From: Streptomyces sp. NBC_00370
Lineage (GTDB): Bacteria > Actinomycetota > Actinomycetes > Streptomycetales > Streptomycetaceae
Direction: 5' to 3'
Length of the DNA stretch: 64,000 nucleotides
NCBI RefSeq assembly: GCF_036084755.1
Contig: NZ_CP107968.1
Coordinates: forward strand, 6,580,001 to 6,644,000
In this document: in pieces, positions 24,846-33,922 of the stretch
How positions within the stretch are numbered: the stretch's first letter is position 1
Layout of the letters: each line of letters opens with the position of its first letter
Position numbers and translations under genes: made by a program
Notes under the pieces: model-generated
What the model was told of the DNA's origin: nothing
The model's input: the letters and a program-made list of their open reading frames with translations, nothing else
Databases searched by the model: none

Positions 24846-25919
24846 GTGAGCGTCAACGACCGCCCCTCGGGCCAGCCGACAAAGCCCCCCGTCAGTCACA
24901 ATTCGCCCTTTTTGCGGGCGTGCAGGCGGGAACCGGTGCCGCACACCCCGGTCTGGTTCATGCGGCAGGCCGGCCGGTCGCTGCCCGAGTACCTGAAGGT
25001 GCGTGAGGGGATTCCGATGCTGGAGTCCTGCACGCGGCCCGAGCTGGTCACCGAGATCACGCTGCAGCCCGTACGGCGCCACAAGGTCGACGCGGCCGTC
25101 TACTACAGCGACATCGTGGTGCCCCTCAAGGCCATCGGCCTCGACCTCGACATCAAGCCCGGCGTCGGTCCCGTCGTCGCCGACCCGATCCGCAGCCGCG
25201 CCGACCTGGACCGGCTGCGTGACCTCACCCCGGACGACGTCAGTTACGTCACCGAAGCCATCGGGATGCTCACCGCCGAGCTGGGGGAGACCCCGCTCAT
25301 CGGCTTCGCGGGTGCGCCGTTCACGCTCGCCAGCTATCTGATCGAGGGCGGCCCCTCGCGGACGTACGAGCGCACCAAGGCCATGATGTACGGCGACCCC
25401 GAGCTGTGGGCCGATCTCGTGGACCGGCTCGCCGACATCACGGGCGCCTTCCTGAAGGTGCAGGTCGAGGCCGGCGCGAGCGCCGTCCAGCTCTTCGACT
25501 CGTGGGCCGGCGCCCTCGCCCCCGCCGACTACGAGCGCCATGTGATGCCCGCCTCGGCGAAGGTCTTCGACACGATCGCCCCGTACGGCGTTCCGCGCAT
25601 CCACTTCGGCGTCGGCACGGGCGAACTGCTCAAGCTGATGGGCGACGCGGGCGCCGACGTCGTCGGTGTCGACTGGCGGGTGAGCCTGGACGAGGCCGCC
25701 CGCAGGGTCGGGCCCGGCAAGGCGCTCCAGGGCAACCTCGACCCGACCGTGCTCTACGCCCCCACCGAGGTGGTGGAGGAGAAGACCCGCGAGGTGCTCG
25801 AAGCGGCGGCCGGGCTCGAAGGCCATGTCTTCAACCTCGGCCACGGCGTGCTGCCCACGATGGACCCGGACGCGCTGACCCGGCTCACCGAATACGTCCA
25901 CACGCGCACCGCGCACTGA
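24846..25919 (+). CDS. hemE: Uroporphyrinogen III decarboxylase
   Basis: A 357-residue enzyme. It removes four carboxyl groups from uroporphyrinogen III to give coproporphyrinogen III in cytoplasmic haem synthesis. VWFMRQAGRSLPEY holds the conserved RQAGR substrate-binding Arg. Other landmarks are the YYSDIVVPLKAIG segment, IGFAGAPFTLASYLIEGG, and QLFDSWAGAL, with the C-terminal HVFNLGHGVLP. The GTG at 24846 is used; no strong ribosome site is visible, so a leaderless or weakly led transcript is possible. It is convergent with the flavoprotein gene at 25927. Confidence 0.95.
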   Translation: MSVNDRPSGQPTKPPVSHNSPFLRACRREPVPHTPVWFMRQAGRSLPEYLKVREGIPMLESCTRPELVTEITLQPVRRHKVDAAVYYSDIVVPLKAIGLDLDIKPGVGPVVADPIRSRADLDRLRDLTPDDVSYVTEAIGMLTAELGETPLIGFAGAPFTLASYLIEGGPSRTYERTKAMMYGDPELWADLVDRLADITGAFLKVQVEAGASAVQLFDSWAGALAPADYERHVMPASAKVFDTIAPYGVPRIHFGVGTGELLKLMGDAGADVVGVDWRVSLDEAARRVGPGKALQGNLDPTVLYAPTEVVEEKTREVLEAAAGLEGHVFNLGHGVLPTMDPDALTRLTEYVHTRTAH

Positions 25920-25926
25920 CGGGACG

Positions 25927-27306
25927 TCACATACCCGCCTCGCGCACCTTGGTCACCGCCTTGCGCGCCGCCACCAGCACCGGGTCCCAGACCGGGGAGA
26001 ACGGCGGCGCGTAGCCGAGGTCCAGTGTCGTCATCCGCTCCACGGTCATCCCGGCGGTCAGCGCGACCGCCGCGATGTCCACCCGCTTCGCCGCGCCCTC
26101 GTGGCCGACGATCTGGGTGCCGAGCAGCCGGCCGGTGCGGTGTTCGGCGAGCATCTTCACCGTCATCAGCGTCGCGCCCGGGTAGTAGCCGGCGCTGTGG
26201 GTGGACTCCACGGTCGCCGTCACGAACCGCAGCCCCACCGCGCGGGCGTCCTTCTCGCGCAGCCCGGTGCGGGCGATCTCCAGGTCGCACACCTTGCTGA
26301 CGGCCGTGCCGACCACCCCGGGGAAGGTGGCGTAGCCGCCGCCCACGTTCGACCCGATGATCTGGCCGTGCTTGTTGGCGTGGGTGCCCAGCGCGATGTG
26401 CCGGGTCGTGCCCGACACCAGGTCCAGCACCTCCACACAGTCGCCGCCCGACCAGATGTTGTCGTGCCCCCGCACCCGCATCGCCAGATCGGTGAGCAGC
26501 CCGCCGCTCGGCCCGAGGGGCAGTCCGGCCTCGCGGGCCAGTTCCGTGCGCGGTTCGACGCCGAGACCGAGGATCACCACGTCCGCCGGGTACTCGGCGT
26601 CCTCGGTGGCCACCGCGCGCACCCGGCCGTCGTCGCCGGTCCTGATCGCCGCGACGGACGCGCCGCCCACCGTGGTGATCCCCAGCGCGTCCATCGCCGA
26701 GTGGACCAGCTTCCCCATGTCCGGGTCGAGGGTCGACATCGGCTGCTCGTCGCGGTGCACGACGGTGACCTCGTACCCGCGCTTGAGCAGCGCCTCCGCC
26801 ATTTCCACGCCGATGTAGCCCGCACCGACGACGACCGCGCGGCCGCCGCCGGAACCGGCGAGCGTGTCCAGCAGCGCCTGGCCGTCGTCCAGCGTCTGGA
26901 CGCCGTGCACGCCCGGCGCGTCCATCCCCGGCAGCGCGGGCCGCACCGGCCGGGCGCCCGTCGCGATCACCAGCTTGTCGAAGCCCGTCCAGCCCTCGCC
27001 GCCCCCGTCCAGGTCGCGGGAGCGGACCCGCTGCCCCGCCACGTCGATCTCCGTGACCTCGGTACGGGTCCGCAGATCGATGTCCCGCTCGCGGTGCTCC
27101 TCGGGCGTACGGGCGATCAGGTCGTCAGGACCCCGGACGTCACCGCTCACCCAGTACGGGATCCCGCACGCCGAGTACGACGTGAAGTGGCCGCGCTCGA
27201 AGGCGACGATCTCCAGCTCCTGCGGCCCCTTCAGCCGGCGGGCCTGTGACGCGGCGGACATGCCCGCCGCGTCACCGCCGATGACCACCAAGCGCTCCGC
27301 CGCCAT
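25927..27306 (-). CDS. FAD-dependent pyridine-nucleotide disulfide oxidoreductase, CoA-disulfide-reductase-like
   Basis: 459 residues. The ATG at 27306 is preceded by GGAAGGAAA. The FAD site is VVIGGDAAGMSAASQAR, and the single redox cysteine is in FTSYSACGIPYWVSG, as in CoA disulfide reductases and NADH oxidases that use one Cys. The NAD(P)H site is AVVVGAGYIGVEMAEAL. The C-terminal dimerisation domain has LGYAPPFSPVWDPV. Substrate (CoA-disulfide, other low-molecular-weight disulfide or O2) is not decided by sequence. It follows the DUF4349 gene by 51 bp in the same direction, so it may be co-transcribed. Confidence 0.85.
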   Translation of the reverse strand: MAAERLVVIGGDAAGMSAASQARRLKGPQELEIVAFERGHFTSYSACGIPYWVSGDVRGPDDLIARTPEEHRERDIDLRTRTEVTEIDVAGQRVRSRDLDGGGEGWTGFDKLVIATGARPVRPALPGMDAPGVHGVQTLDDGQALLDTLAGSGGGRAVVVGAGYIGVEMAEALLKRGYEVTVVHRDEQPMSTLDPDMGKLVHSAMDALGITTVGGASVAAIRTGDDGRVRAVATEDAEYPADVVILGLGVEPRTELAREAGLPLGPSGGLLTDLAMRVRGHDNIWSGGDCVEVLDLVSGTTRHIALGTHANKHGQIIGSNVGGGYATFPGVVGTAVSKVCDLEIARTGLREKDARAVGLRFVTATVESTHSAGYYPGATLMTVKMLAEHRTGRLLGTQIVGHEGAAKRVDIAAVALTAGMTVERMTTLDLGYAPPFSPVWDPVLVAARKAVTKVREAGM

Positions 27307-27357
27307 GCCGTTTCCTTCCGTCCGGTGTCTGCCACCGAACGCTACGCGCTCACGCCG

Positions 27358-28278
27358 TCATTCCTGTTCGGCGGCCTCCCGCGGCTGCGCGGCGGGGACC
27401 GGCGCGGTACGGCGGGGCAGCCGGCCGCGCACCAGCCGCCACAGCAGGTACAGCACCGCCAGTGCGACGGCGAAGGGTGCCACGGCGCCGATCACGACGC
27501 CGATCCAGCGCAGCGTGCCGGTGAAGGCGTCCCAGCCGCCGCCCAGGGCGTCCAGGAAGCCCGGATCGTCCTCCGCCTTCTCCTTGGCCGCCACCGCGTG
27601 CTTCTGGGACAGGTTCAGCGAGATCGTCGCCATGCTCGTACGGTTCTTGAGCGACGCCTGCTGGGAGAGCAGCGACTCCAGATCGGCCTGACGGCTGCTC
27701 AACTGCCCTTCCAGCTCGACCACATCGCTGAGCTTCGTGGCCCGGTCCATCAACTCCCGCACCCGCGCCACGCTGGCGCGCTGCGAGGAGACCCGGCTAT
27801 CGACGTCGACCACCTGGTCGGTGACGTCCTTCGCGTCGGAGCTGCGCGCCACCAGCCGCCCGGTGCCGGCCAGTTCGTCCAGCACCTCGTCGTACGACTC
27901 CTGCGGGACCCGCAGCACGATGGTGGAGGTCACATGATTGGTCGAGTCCCGCTCGGTGGACTCGTTCTGCACGAGCCCGCCCGCCCCCACGGCGGTGGTA
28001 CGGGCGGTGGCGAGCGCCTTCTCCGTGTCCGCGACCTGCACGGTCAGCTCCGCGGTCCTGATGACGTAGGTCGCGGAGCGCGCGGGCGCCTGCTGCTGTT
28101 TCTGCTGCTCGCGCGGTGTGCCGTCGGCCTGCGCCGCGGCGCCCGGCGCGCCCTCCCGAGGCCGGGCGGCGCTGTTCGCCGCCTTGTCGGCGCTGCCCGA
28201 GTCCGCGTCGGCCGAACAACCGGCGAGAGCGAGTGAAGCGGTGAGAAGTACTGCCGCGATAGCGGGTGTTGCGCGCAT
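27358..28278 (-). CDS. DUF4349 lipoprotein
   Basis: 306 residues from the ATG at 28278. The signal peptide ends in the lipobox LAGC, followed by a disordered Ala/Gln-rich segment. The DUF4349 domain spans about residues 65-290. It begins TYVIRTAELTVQVADTEKAL and includes a long coiled coil (about 150-225, RVSSQRASVARVRELMDR and onward). A membrane helix follows near the C-terminus (WIGVVIGAVAPFAVALAVLYLLW) with a basic tail. It is therefore lipid-anchored outside and has a second membrane anchor. Function is unknown. Confidence 0.82.
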   Translation of the reverse strand: MRATPAIAAVLLTASLALAGCSADADSGSADKAANSAARPREGAPGAAAQADGTPREQQKQQQAPARSATYVIRTAELTVQVADTEKALATARTTAVGAGGLVQNESTERDSTNHVTSTIVLRVPQESYDEVLDELAGTGRLVARSSDAKDVTDQVVDVDSRVSSQRASVARVRELMDRATKLSDVVELEGQLSSRQADLESLLSQQASLKNRTSMATISLNLSQKHAVAAKEKAEDDPGFLDALGGGWDAFTGTLRWIGVVIGAVAPFAVALAVLYLLWRLVRGRLPRRTAPVPAAQPREAAEQE

Positions 28279-28419
28279 GTCGGCCCCCCTGTGAACGATC
28301 GTGCGTCGTGCCGGTTCGACGTAACGGACCGCCGAGCGGGTTGCCGTTCCGCGGTCTCGAAGCAGTCACGGTCAGGACTCGGTCACGGCATGTCGGAGCG
28401 GTTTGAGAGAGTGGAGGCC

Positions 28420-29874
28420 ATGGACACGGGAACGGAGCAGCCTGGTAAGCGCGCCAGGCATGTCGTGGTGGCCGGCGGCGGCATCGCCGGGCTCGCGGCG
28501 GCGCACCGGCTGGTCACCGCCGGGGTACGGGTGACGCTGCTGGAGGGCACCGACAGGCTCGGCGGAAAGCTGCGCGCCGGCGAGATCGAGGGCGCCCCCG
28601 TCGACCTCGGCGCCGAGTCGATGCTGGCCCGCCGCCCGGAGGCCGTCGGCCTCGCGCGCGAGGTGGGGCTCGGTGACCTGCTCCAGCCGCCCACCGCCGC
28701 CGGATCCGCCATCTGGAGCCGGGGCGAGCTGCGGCCGATGCCCAAGGGCCATGTGATGGGCGTCCCCGGGGACCCCGAAGCGCTCGCCGGGCTGCTGTCC
28801 GCCGAAGGACTCGCCCGGATCGCGGCGGAACCCGGGCTGCCGCGCACCGAGGTCGGTGACGACGTCTCCGTCGGTGACTACGTCGCCGAGCGGCTCGGCC
28901 GTGAGGTCGTCGACCGGCTCGTGGAGCCGCTGCTCGGCGGGGTCTACGCGGGCGACGCGTACCGGATCTCGATGAAGGCCGCCGTGCCACAGCTCTTCGC
29001 CGCCGTCCAGGACCACGACTCGCTGCTCGCGGGCGTACGCGACATCCAGGCCAAGGCCGCTGCCGCCGCAGGGCCCCAGCAGGTCGGCGCCCCCGTCTTC
29101 GCCGGCATCCGGGGCGGCATCGGCCGGCTGCCGGGCGCCGTCGCCGACGCCGTACGGGCAGCCGGCGGCGAGATCCTGCTGGAGACCCCCGTCCTCGGCC
29201 TCGCGCGCACCGCCGACGGCTGGCGGGTGCGCACCGACCGGGAGCTGCTCAGCGCCGACGGGGTGGTCCTGGCGACCCCCGCCTGGTCCGCCGCCGCGCT
29301 CCTCGCCGACGCGTCACCCACCGCGTCGGCCGAACTCGCCGCGATCGAGTACGCGTCGATGGCGCTGGTCACCATGGCCTTCCGCCGCGCCGACCTGGCC
29401 GCGCTGCCGGACAGCAGCGGCTTTCTCGTACCGCCCGTGGACGGACACACCATCAAGGCGGCCACGTTCTCCACCCGTAAATGGGGCTGGGTCGCCGAGG
29501 CCGCCCCCGACCTGTTCGTCCTGCGCACCTCCGTCGGGCGCTACGGCGAGGAGGAGCAGCTGCACCGCGAGGACGCCGAACTCGTCGACCTGTCCGTGCA
29601 CGACCTCGGCGCGGCGACCGGGCTCACCGTCAAACCCGTCGCCTCGCTGGTGACCCGGTGGACCGGCGGGCTGCCGCAGTACCCCGTCGGACACCAGGCC
29701 AGGATCGCCCGGGTGCGTGCCGCGGTCGGCGCGCTGCCCGGACTGCGGGTCGCGGGCGCGGCCTACGACGGCGTCGGTATCCCCGCCTGTGTCGCGAGCG
29801 CCCGCCGGGCCGCCGACGAGATCATCGCCACGCTCACCCCGGCGCCGGGCACCGGCCGGGGCACGGGAGAATAG
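28420..29874 (+). CDS. hemG: Protoporphyrinogen/coproporphyrinogen III oxidase (HemG/HemY/CgoX type)
   Basis: 484 residues from the ATG at 28420; an ATG at 28390 would add 10 residues. The FAD-binding motif is VVVAGGGIAGLAAAHRL, then RLGGKLRAGEIEGAPVDLGAES. The C-terminal RWTGGLPQYPVGH and VAGAAYDGVGIPACVASAR are typical of HemY-type oxidases. In Actinobacteria such enzymes oxidise coproporphyrinogen III to coproporphyrin III, with HemQ acting later; that substrate assignment is knowledge of the pathway, not of this sequence. hemQ starts 4 bp after its stop. It is divergent from the DUF4349 gene. Confidence 0.9.
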   Translation: MDTGTEQPGKRARHVVVAGGGIAGLAAAHRLVTAGVRVTLLEGTDRLGGKLRAGEIEGAPVDLGAESMLARRPEAVGLAREVGLGDLLQPPTAAGSAIWSRGELRPMPKGHVMGVPGDPEALAGLLSAEGLARIAAEPGLPRTEVGDDVSVGDYVAERLGREVVDRLVEPLLGGVYAGDAYRISMKAAVPQLFAAVQDHDSLLAGVRDIQAKAAAAAGPQQVGAPVFAGIRGGIGRLPGAVADAVRAAGGEILLETPVLGLARTADGWRVRTDRELLSADGVVLATPAWSAAALLADASPTASAELAAIEYASMALVTMAFRRADLAALPDSSGFLVPPVDGHTIKAATFSTRKWGWVAEAAPDLFVLRTSVGRYGEEEQLHREDAELVDLSVHDLGAATGLTVKPVASLVTRWTGGLPQYPVGHQARIARVRAAVGALPGLRVAGAAYDGVGIPACVASARRAADEIIATLTPAPGTGRGTGE

Positions 29875-29878
29875 CCGC

Positions 29879-30595
29879 ATGACTGCTGCACCGGACAAGT
29901 CCCCGAACGCGGGCAAGAAGGCCAAGGACCTCAACGAGGTCATCCGCTACACCCTGTGGTCCGTCTTCAAGCTGCGCGACGCGCTGCCCGAGGACCGCGA
30001 CGACCACGCCGCCGAGGTCCAGGCCCTGTTCGACCAGCTCGCGAAGGCGGACGTCACCGTGCGCGGCACGTACGACGTGTCCGCGCTGCGCGCCGACGCC
30101 GACGTGCTGATCTGGTGGCACGCCGAGACCTCGGACGAGCTGCAGGACGCGTACAACCGCTTCCGCCGCACCAAGCTGGGCCGCGCCCTCGAACCGGTCT
30201 GGTCGAACATGGCGCTGCACCGCCCCGCCGAGTTCAACAAGTCGCACATCCCGGCGTTCCTCGCCGACGAGCAGCCCCGCGACTACGTGAGCGTCTACCC
30301 GTTCGTGCGCTCCTACGACTGGTACCTGCTGCCGGACGCCGACCGCCGCGCGCTGCTCGCCGAGCACGGCAAGATGGCCCGCGACTACCCCGACGTACGG
30401 GCCAACACCGTGGCGTCGTTCTCACTCGGCGACTACGAGTGGATCCTGGCCTTCGAGGCGGACGAGCTGTACCGCATCGTCGACCTGATGCGCCATCTGC
30501 GGGGCTCCGAGACCCGTAAGTACGTCCGTGAGGAGATCCCGTTCTTCACGGGCCGCCGCAAGTCGGTGGCGGACCTGGTGGCGGGACTGGCCTGA
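29879..30595 (+). CDS. hemQ: Coproheme decarboxylase HemQ (chlorite-dismutase family)
   Basis: 238 residues from the ATG at 29879, with GGGAGA about 10 nt upstream inside hemG. It is a chlorite-dismutase-fold protein that lacks chlorite dismutase function in this clade. It converts iron-coproporphyrin III to haem b with peroxide. RDYVSVYPFVRSYDWY contains the substrate Tyr region. The proximal haem His is in ALLAEHGKMARDYPDV. It is coupled to hemG, so both late steps are made together. It is convergent with the hydrolase gene at 30632. Confidence 0.93.
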   Translation: MTAAPDKSPNAGKKAKDLNEVIRYTLWSVFKLRDALPEDRDDHAAEVQALFDQLAKADVTVRGTYDVSALRADADVLIWWHAETSDELQDAYNRFRRTKLGRALEPVWSNMALHRPAEFNKSHIPAFLADEQPRDYVSVYPFVRSYDWYLLPDADRRALLAEHGKMARDYPDVRANTVASFSLGDYEWILAFEADELYRIVDLMRHLRGSETRKYVREEIPFFTGRRKSVADLVAGLA

Positions 30596-30631
30596 CCGGC
30601 CGGCCCGGCCACCTGTCCGACTCCCGGAAGA

Positions 30632-32290
30632 TCAGACGACCGGCGGCAGCTTCCGGCCGCCCGACCGGCCGTCCAGCGACACCGGGTTCGGTTCCGCGTG
30701 CGGCGCGCATTCGGCGCGCCGCACCGGCGTCCGTCCGGTCAGCAGGTAGTCCTCCACGTACGTGTTGACGCAGGCGTTGCTGCCGCCCGCGATGCCGTGC
30801 GTGCCCGCGTTCCGCTCCGTCACCAGCACGGAACCCGCCAGCCGCTTCTGCAGTTCGAGCGCGCCCGGGTACGGCGTCGCCGCGTCCCGCTCGGCCGCCA
30901 GGATCAGCGTCGGCGGCAACTGGCCCGGCCAGGTGCGGACGTCGACCGGCTGCTGCCGGGGAGCGGGCCAGTAGGCGCACGGCAGATTCATCCACGCGTT
31001 GTCCCACGTCTCGAACGGCGCCCGCGCCGCGAGCGCGGTGTTGTCGCGGTCCCAGACGTGCCAGTCCGTCGGCCACGGCGCGTCGTTGCACTCGACCGCC
31101 GTGTAGACCGCGTTGCCGTTCTCGTTGTCGACGGCCGCCGCGGGCTGCGGACTCGCCTGCTCGATCAGCGGCTGCTCGTTGCCCTTGACGAACTCGGAGA
31201 GCGCCGTGGCGCGCATCGCCCAGTAGTCGTCGTAGTAACCCGCCCCGAGCATCGCCGCCTGGAGCTGGCCGGGGCCGACCTTCCCGCCGGCCGGTTCCTG
31301 CGCCACCCGGGCCCGCACCTGCTCGTAGCTCTTCTGCACGGCCGCCGCGTCCGTGCCCAGGTGGTACGTCTTGTCGTGCTTGGCGACCCAGGCGCGGAAG
31401 TCGGCCCAGCGCTGCTCGAAGGCGCGCGACTGGTCGAGGTTGTTGCGGTACCAGATCTGCCGGGGGTCCGGGTCGACCGCCGAGTCGAAGACCATACGGC
31501 GGACATGGGACGGGAAGAGCGTCGCGTAGAGCGCGCCGAAGTACGTCCCGTACGAGGAGCCCATGAAGGTCAGCTTCTGCTCACCGAGGGCGGCCCGCAG
31601 CACATCGAGGTCGCGTGCGTTGTTCAGCGACGTGTAGAACGGCAGCGCGGCGCCCGCGCGGTCGGCGCAGCCCTGGGCGTAGGCCTTGGCCTCGGCGATC
31701 CGCTCCCGCTTGTACGACTCCGAAGGATGCCGGGGCGACTGGGTCGGCGCCTTGGCGAAGTCGGCGGGGTCCTCGCAGGACAGCGGGGCCGAGTGGCCGA
31801 CGCCGCGCGGCGCGTAGCCGACGATGTCGTACGCGGCGGCGATCCGCTTCCACTCCGGCATGACCGCCGCCATCGGGAAGTACATGCTGGAGGCGCCGGG
31901 CCCGCCGGGGTTGAAGACGAAGGCGCCCTGCCGGTCCTGCGGCTTGCCCGAGGCGCGCACCCGGCTGACGGTGAGCGCGATCGTGTGGCCATCGGGCGCC
32001 GCGTAGTCGAGCGGGACCTTGACCGTGCCGCAGGTGATGGGCGGGGGCAGCATCTCGTTCTTGGGGCAGGTGCCGAACGTGATCCCGGCGGCGGCGGCGC
32101 GCTCGGCCGCCAGCGCGACGCCGTACCTCTCGGCGGTCGTCGTACCGGCGCCCGCCGCCGTGCCCGCGCCGTGCGTACCGGCGGCGCGTGTGTCCGAGCC
32201 TGCCGCGTTGCTCGCCGGTGCGACGACGAGCGCCGACAGGACCAGGGAGCCGAGGGTGGCCAGAGCCCCGTACTTGACTGCTGCTCTCAT
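30632..32290 (-). CDS. Secreted alpha/beta hydrolase, tripeptidyl aminopeptidase-like (peptidase S33)
   Basis: 552 residues. The ATG at 32290 is behind GAAGGGAAA. A Sec signal peptide (VKYGALATLGSLVLSALVVA) is followed by a mature S33/TAP-like hydrolase. The oxyanion region is FNPGGPGASSMYF. The nucleophile Ser lies in MGSSYGTYFGALYATLFP. The C-terminal TAP-like domain carries the His in ERNAGTHGIAGGSNACVNTYVEDYLLTG. The family (Streptomyces Tap and Slp peptidases) removes tripeptides from N-termini of secreted proteins. The gap 32291-32470 is its probable promoter. Confidence 0.87.
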   Translation of the reverse strand: MRAAVKYGALATLGSLVLSALVVAPASNAAGSDTRAAGTHGAGTAAGAGTTTAERYGVALAAERAAAAGITFGTCPKNEMLPPPITCGTVKVPLDYAAPDGHTIALTVSRVRASGKPQDRQGAFVFNPGGPGASSMYFPMAAVMPEWKRIAAAYDIVGYAPRGVGHSAPLSCEDPADFAKAPTQSPRHPSESYKRERIAEAKAYAQGCADRAGAALPFYTSLNNARDLDVLRAALGEQKLTFMGSSYGTYFGALYATLFPSHVRRMVFDSAVDPDPRQIWYRNNLDQSRAFEQRWADFRAWVAKHDKTYHLGTDAAAVQKSYEQVRARVAQEPAGGKVGPGQLQAAMLGAGYYDDYWAMRATALSEFVKGNEQPLIEQASPQPAAAVDNENGNAVYTAVECNDAPWPTDWHVWDRDNTALAARAPFETWDNAWMNLPCAYWPAPRQQPVDVRTWPGQLPPTLILAAERDAATPYPGALELQKRLAGSVLVTERNAGTHGIAGGSNACVNTYVEDYLLTGRTPVRRAECAPHAEPNPVSLDGRSGGRKLPPVV

Positions 32291-32470
32291 CGCTTTCCCT
32301 TCGAGCGTGCATGTCCTGCGTGCATGCGGAAGGCGAGCGTGGGCGGCCGAAGTGATCTTTCCAAGGACCGGTGCCAGGTGTCGGGCGCTGTGACCCCGAC
32401 GCGGCACCGGACCACTCCAAGGGCCGCTCCCGGGATGCGGAACGGGCCGTGGTGTGCCGGGACGGCGCGG

Positions 32471-33787
32471 TCAGTGCCTGACCAGCGCCGCGCGGGCGGC
32501 GCGTGCCAGCCGGGTGGCCCGGCGCGGCGGGCGGGCAGCGGCGCGCTCCCGCCACCACAGGTCGAGCCTGCGGCGCGCCGCCGCGTCCGCCGGAAGGCCC
32601 TCGGTGAGCAGATGCTCGGCGAAGTCCAGCGCGTCACGCCGGTAACCGCCGCGCAGCGGGCGGTGTGCGCCGTACCCGAGGAACGCGGGGCGGTAGCCGT
32701 CGCCCAGGATCTCCGGCAGCTCCGGGGCGATCTTGGCGACGACGTCGGCGCGTTTGGCGGTGAGCGCGCGGCTCTGCACACCGAGCCGGTGCGCGTCGAA
32801 GCCCTCGGGTACGGGCCCGCCATCGACCAGCGCGGAGAGCAGGGCGGTCTGCCGCAGGGCGAGCCGCTGCCGGGCCCCCTCATCGTCCGTGCCGCCGGCC
32901 CACGCCGCCGTGACGCGCGGCGGTACGCGACCGCCCGTGGGCGTGGGTCCTGCCGCGACCGTCTCGCGGATGGTGTCGAGTTCGGCGGCCAGCTCCGCGG
33001 CCGGCGGGAAGTCGTCGTCGCGCTCCAGCAGCACGCCGGGCGGCGCGGTACGGGAGCGCAGCTCGGCCAGTACGTCGAGCACCGGCCGGGTGACGGGGTG
33101 GGCGTGGGTGTCGTGCCAGACCCCGTCGCGCTCGACACCGCCGGCGACATGGACGTACGCGATGGCCTCGACCGGCAGTTCGTCGAGCGCGGTCGCCGGG
33201 TCCTCACCGCGGTTGACGTGGTTGGTGTGCAGATTGGCGACGTCGATCAGCAGCCGGACGCCGGTGCGCTCCACCAGTTCGGCGAGGAACTGGCCCTCGC
33301 TCATCTCCTCGTCGGGCCAGCAGATCAGCGCGGCGATGTTCTCCACTGCGAGCGGCACCGGCAGCGAGTCCTGGGCGATGCGCACGTTCTCGCAGAGCAC
33401 CCGCAGCGCGTCCTTCGTGCGCGGTACGGGCAGCAGATGACCGGCCTCCAGGCCGGGCGAGGCGGTCAGCGCGCCGCCGGCCCTGACGAACGCGATGTGC
33501 TCGGTGACCAGCGGCGAGCCGAGCGCCCGCGCCCGTTCGGCGAGATCGGCCAGCCGCCCAGGATCGGGCCGGTCGGCGCCGCCGAGCCCGAGCGAGACGC
33601 CGTGCGGGACGACGGTGACGCCCCGCTCGCGCAGTCGGACGAGCGAGTCCGGCAGATGGTCGGCGCAGAGGTTCTCGGCGACCGCCTCGACCCAGTCGAC
33701 CCCGTCCAGTGCCTCGACGGCGTCCGCGATCTCCGGGCGCCAGCCGATGCCGATCCCCAGCTCCGGTGTGCCGTGGGTGCCTTTCAT
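32471..33787 (-). CDS. DUF692 (MNIO) family protein with an extra C-terminal domain
   Basis: 438 residues. The ATG at 33787 follows GGGAGGAAA. Residues about 8-285 form the DUF692 TIM barrel of multinuclear non-haem iron oxidative enzymes (MbnB relatives). Candidate metal ligands are H in VVPHGVSLG, E/H in LVTEHIAFV, E/N in LAVENIAAL, D/N/H in LLIDVANLHTNH, H in IAYVHVAGG and D/H in WHDTHAHP. After a Pro/Gly-rich linker, residues about 310-415 form a separate helical domain (LALRQTALLSALVDGG, LGDGYRPAFLGYGAHRPL). It resembles the partner proteins (DUF2063/HvfC-like) that accompany these enzymes. No Cys-rich precursor gene is seen alongside. Substrate is unknown. Confidence 0.82.
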   Translation of the reverse strand: MKGTHGTPELGIGIGWRPEIADAVEALDGVDWVEAVAENLCADHLPDSLVRLRERGVTVVPHGVSLGLGGADRPDPGRLADLAERARALGSPLVTEHIAFVRAGGALTASPGLEAGHLLPVPRTKDALRVLCENVRIAQDSLPVPLAVENIAALICWPDEEMSEGQFLAELVERTGVRLLIDVANLHTNHVNRGEDPATALDELPVEAIAYVHVAGGVERDGVWHDTHAHPVTRPVLDVLAELRSRTAPPGVLLERDDDFPPAAELAAELDTIRETVAAGPTPTGGRVPPRVTAAWAGGTDDEGARQRLALRQTALLSALVDGGPVPEGFDAHRLGVQSRALTAKRADVVAKIAPELPEILGDGYRPAFLGYGAHRPLRGGYRRDALDFAEHLLTEGLPADAAARRRLDLWWRERAAARPPRRATRLARAARAALVRH

Positions 33788-33849
33788 GTTTTCCTCCCCC
33801 GTTTGCGTGCTCCTGGGGTGATGGCCCGGCCGGGCGGCGCCGAACCGGC

Positions 33850-33889
33850 GGCGGCGCAAGCTCAGAGGTTGATTTGAGCTTGCCCCGCC
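33850..33889 (-). terminator. Hairpin between the DUF4142 and DUF692 genes
   Basis: A 15-bp stem (33850-33864 with 33875-33889, one mismatch) has a 10-nt loop, centred on CAAGCTCA/TGAGCTTG. It sits about 60 nt upstream of the DUF692 ribosome site. It may be the terminator of the DUF4142 gene or a leader structure controlling DUF692. Confidence 0.6.
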
Positions 33890-33922
33890 GGGCCGGCCGC
33901 CGCCCCGGCGTCAGCCGGAGTG

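Noticed and set aside
32471..33787. DUF692 gene as the core of a RiPP (methanobactin-like) cluster
   Set aside because: No precursor peptide, separate MbnC-like partner, transporter or protease gene lies alongside. Neighbours look like core genes.
30698..33877. A 1,059-codon + strand open frame over the TAP-like and DUF692 genes
   Set aside because: Antisense shadow. It crosses two unrelated well-supported genes and their promoter gap without any recognisable domain.
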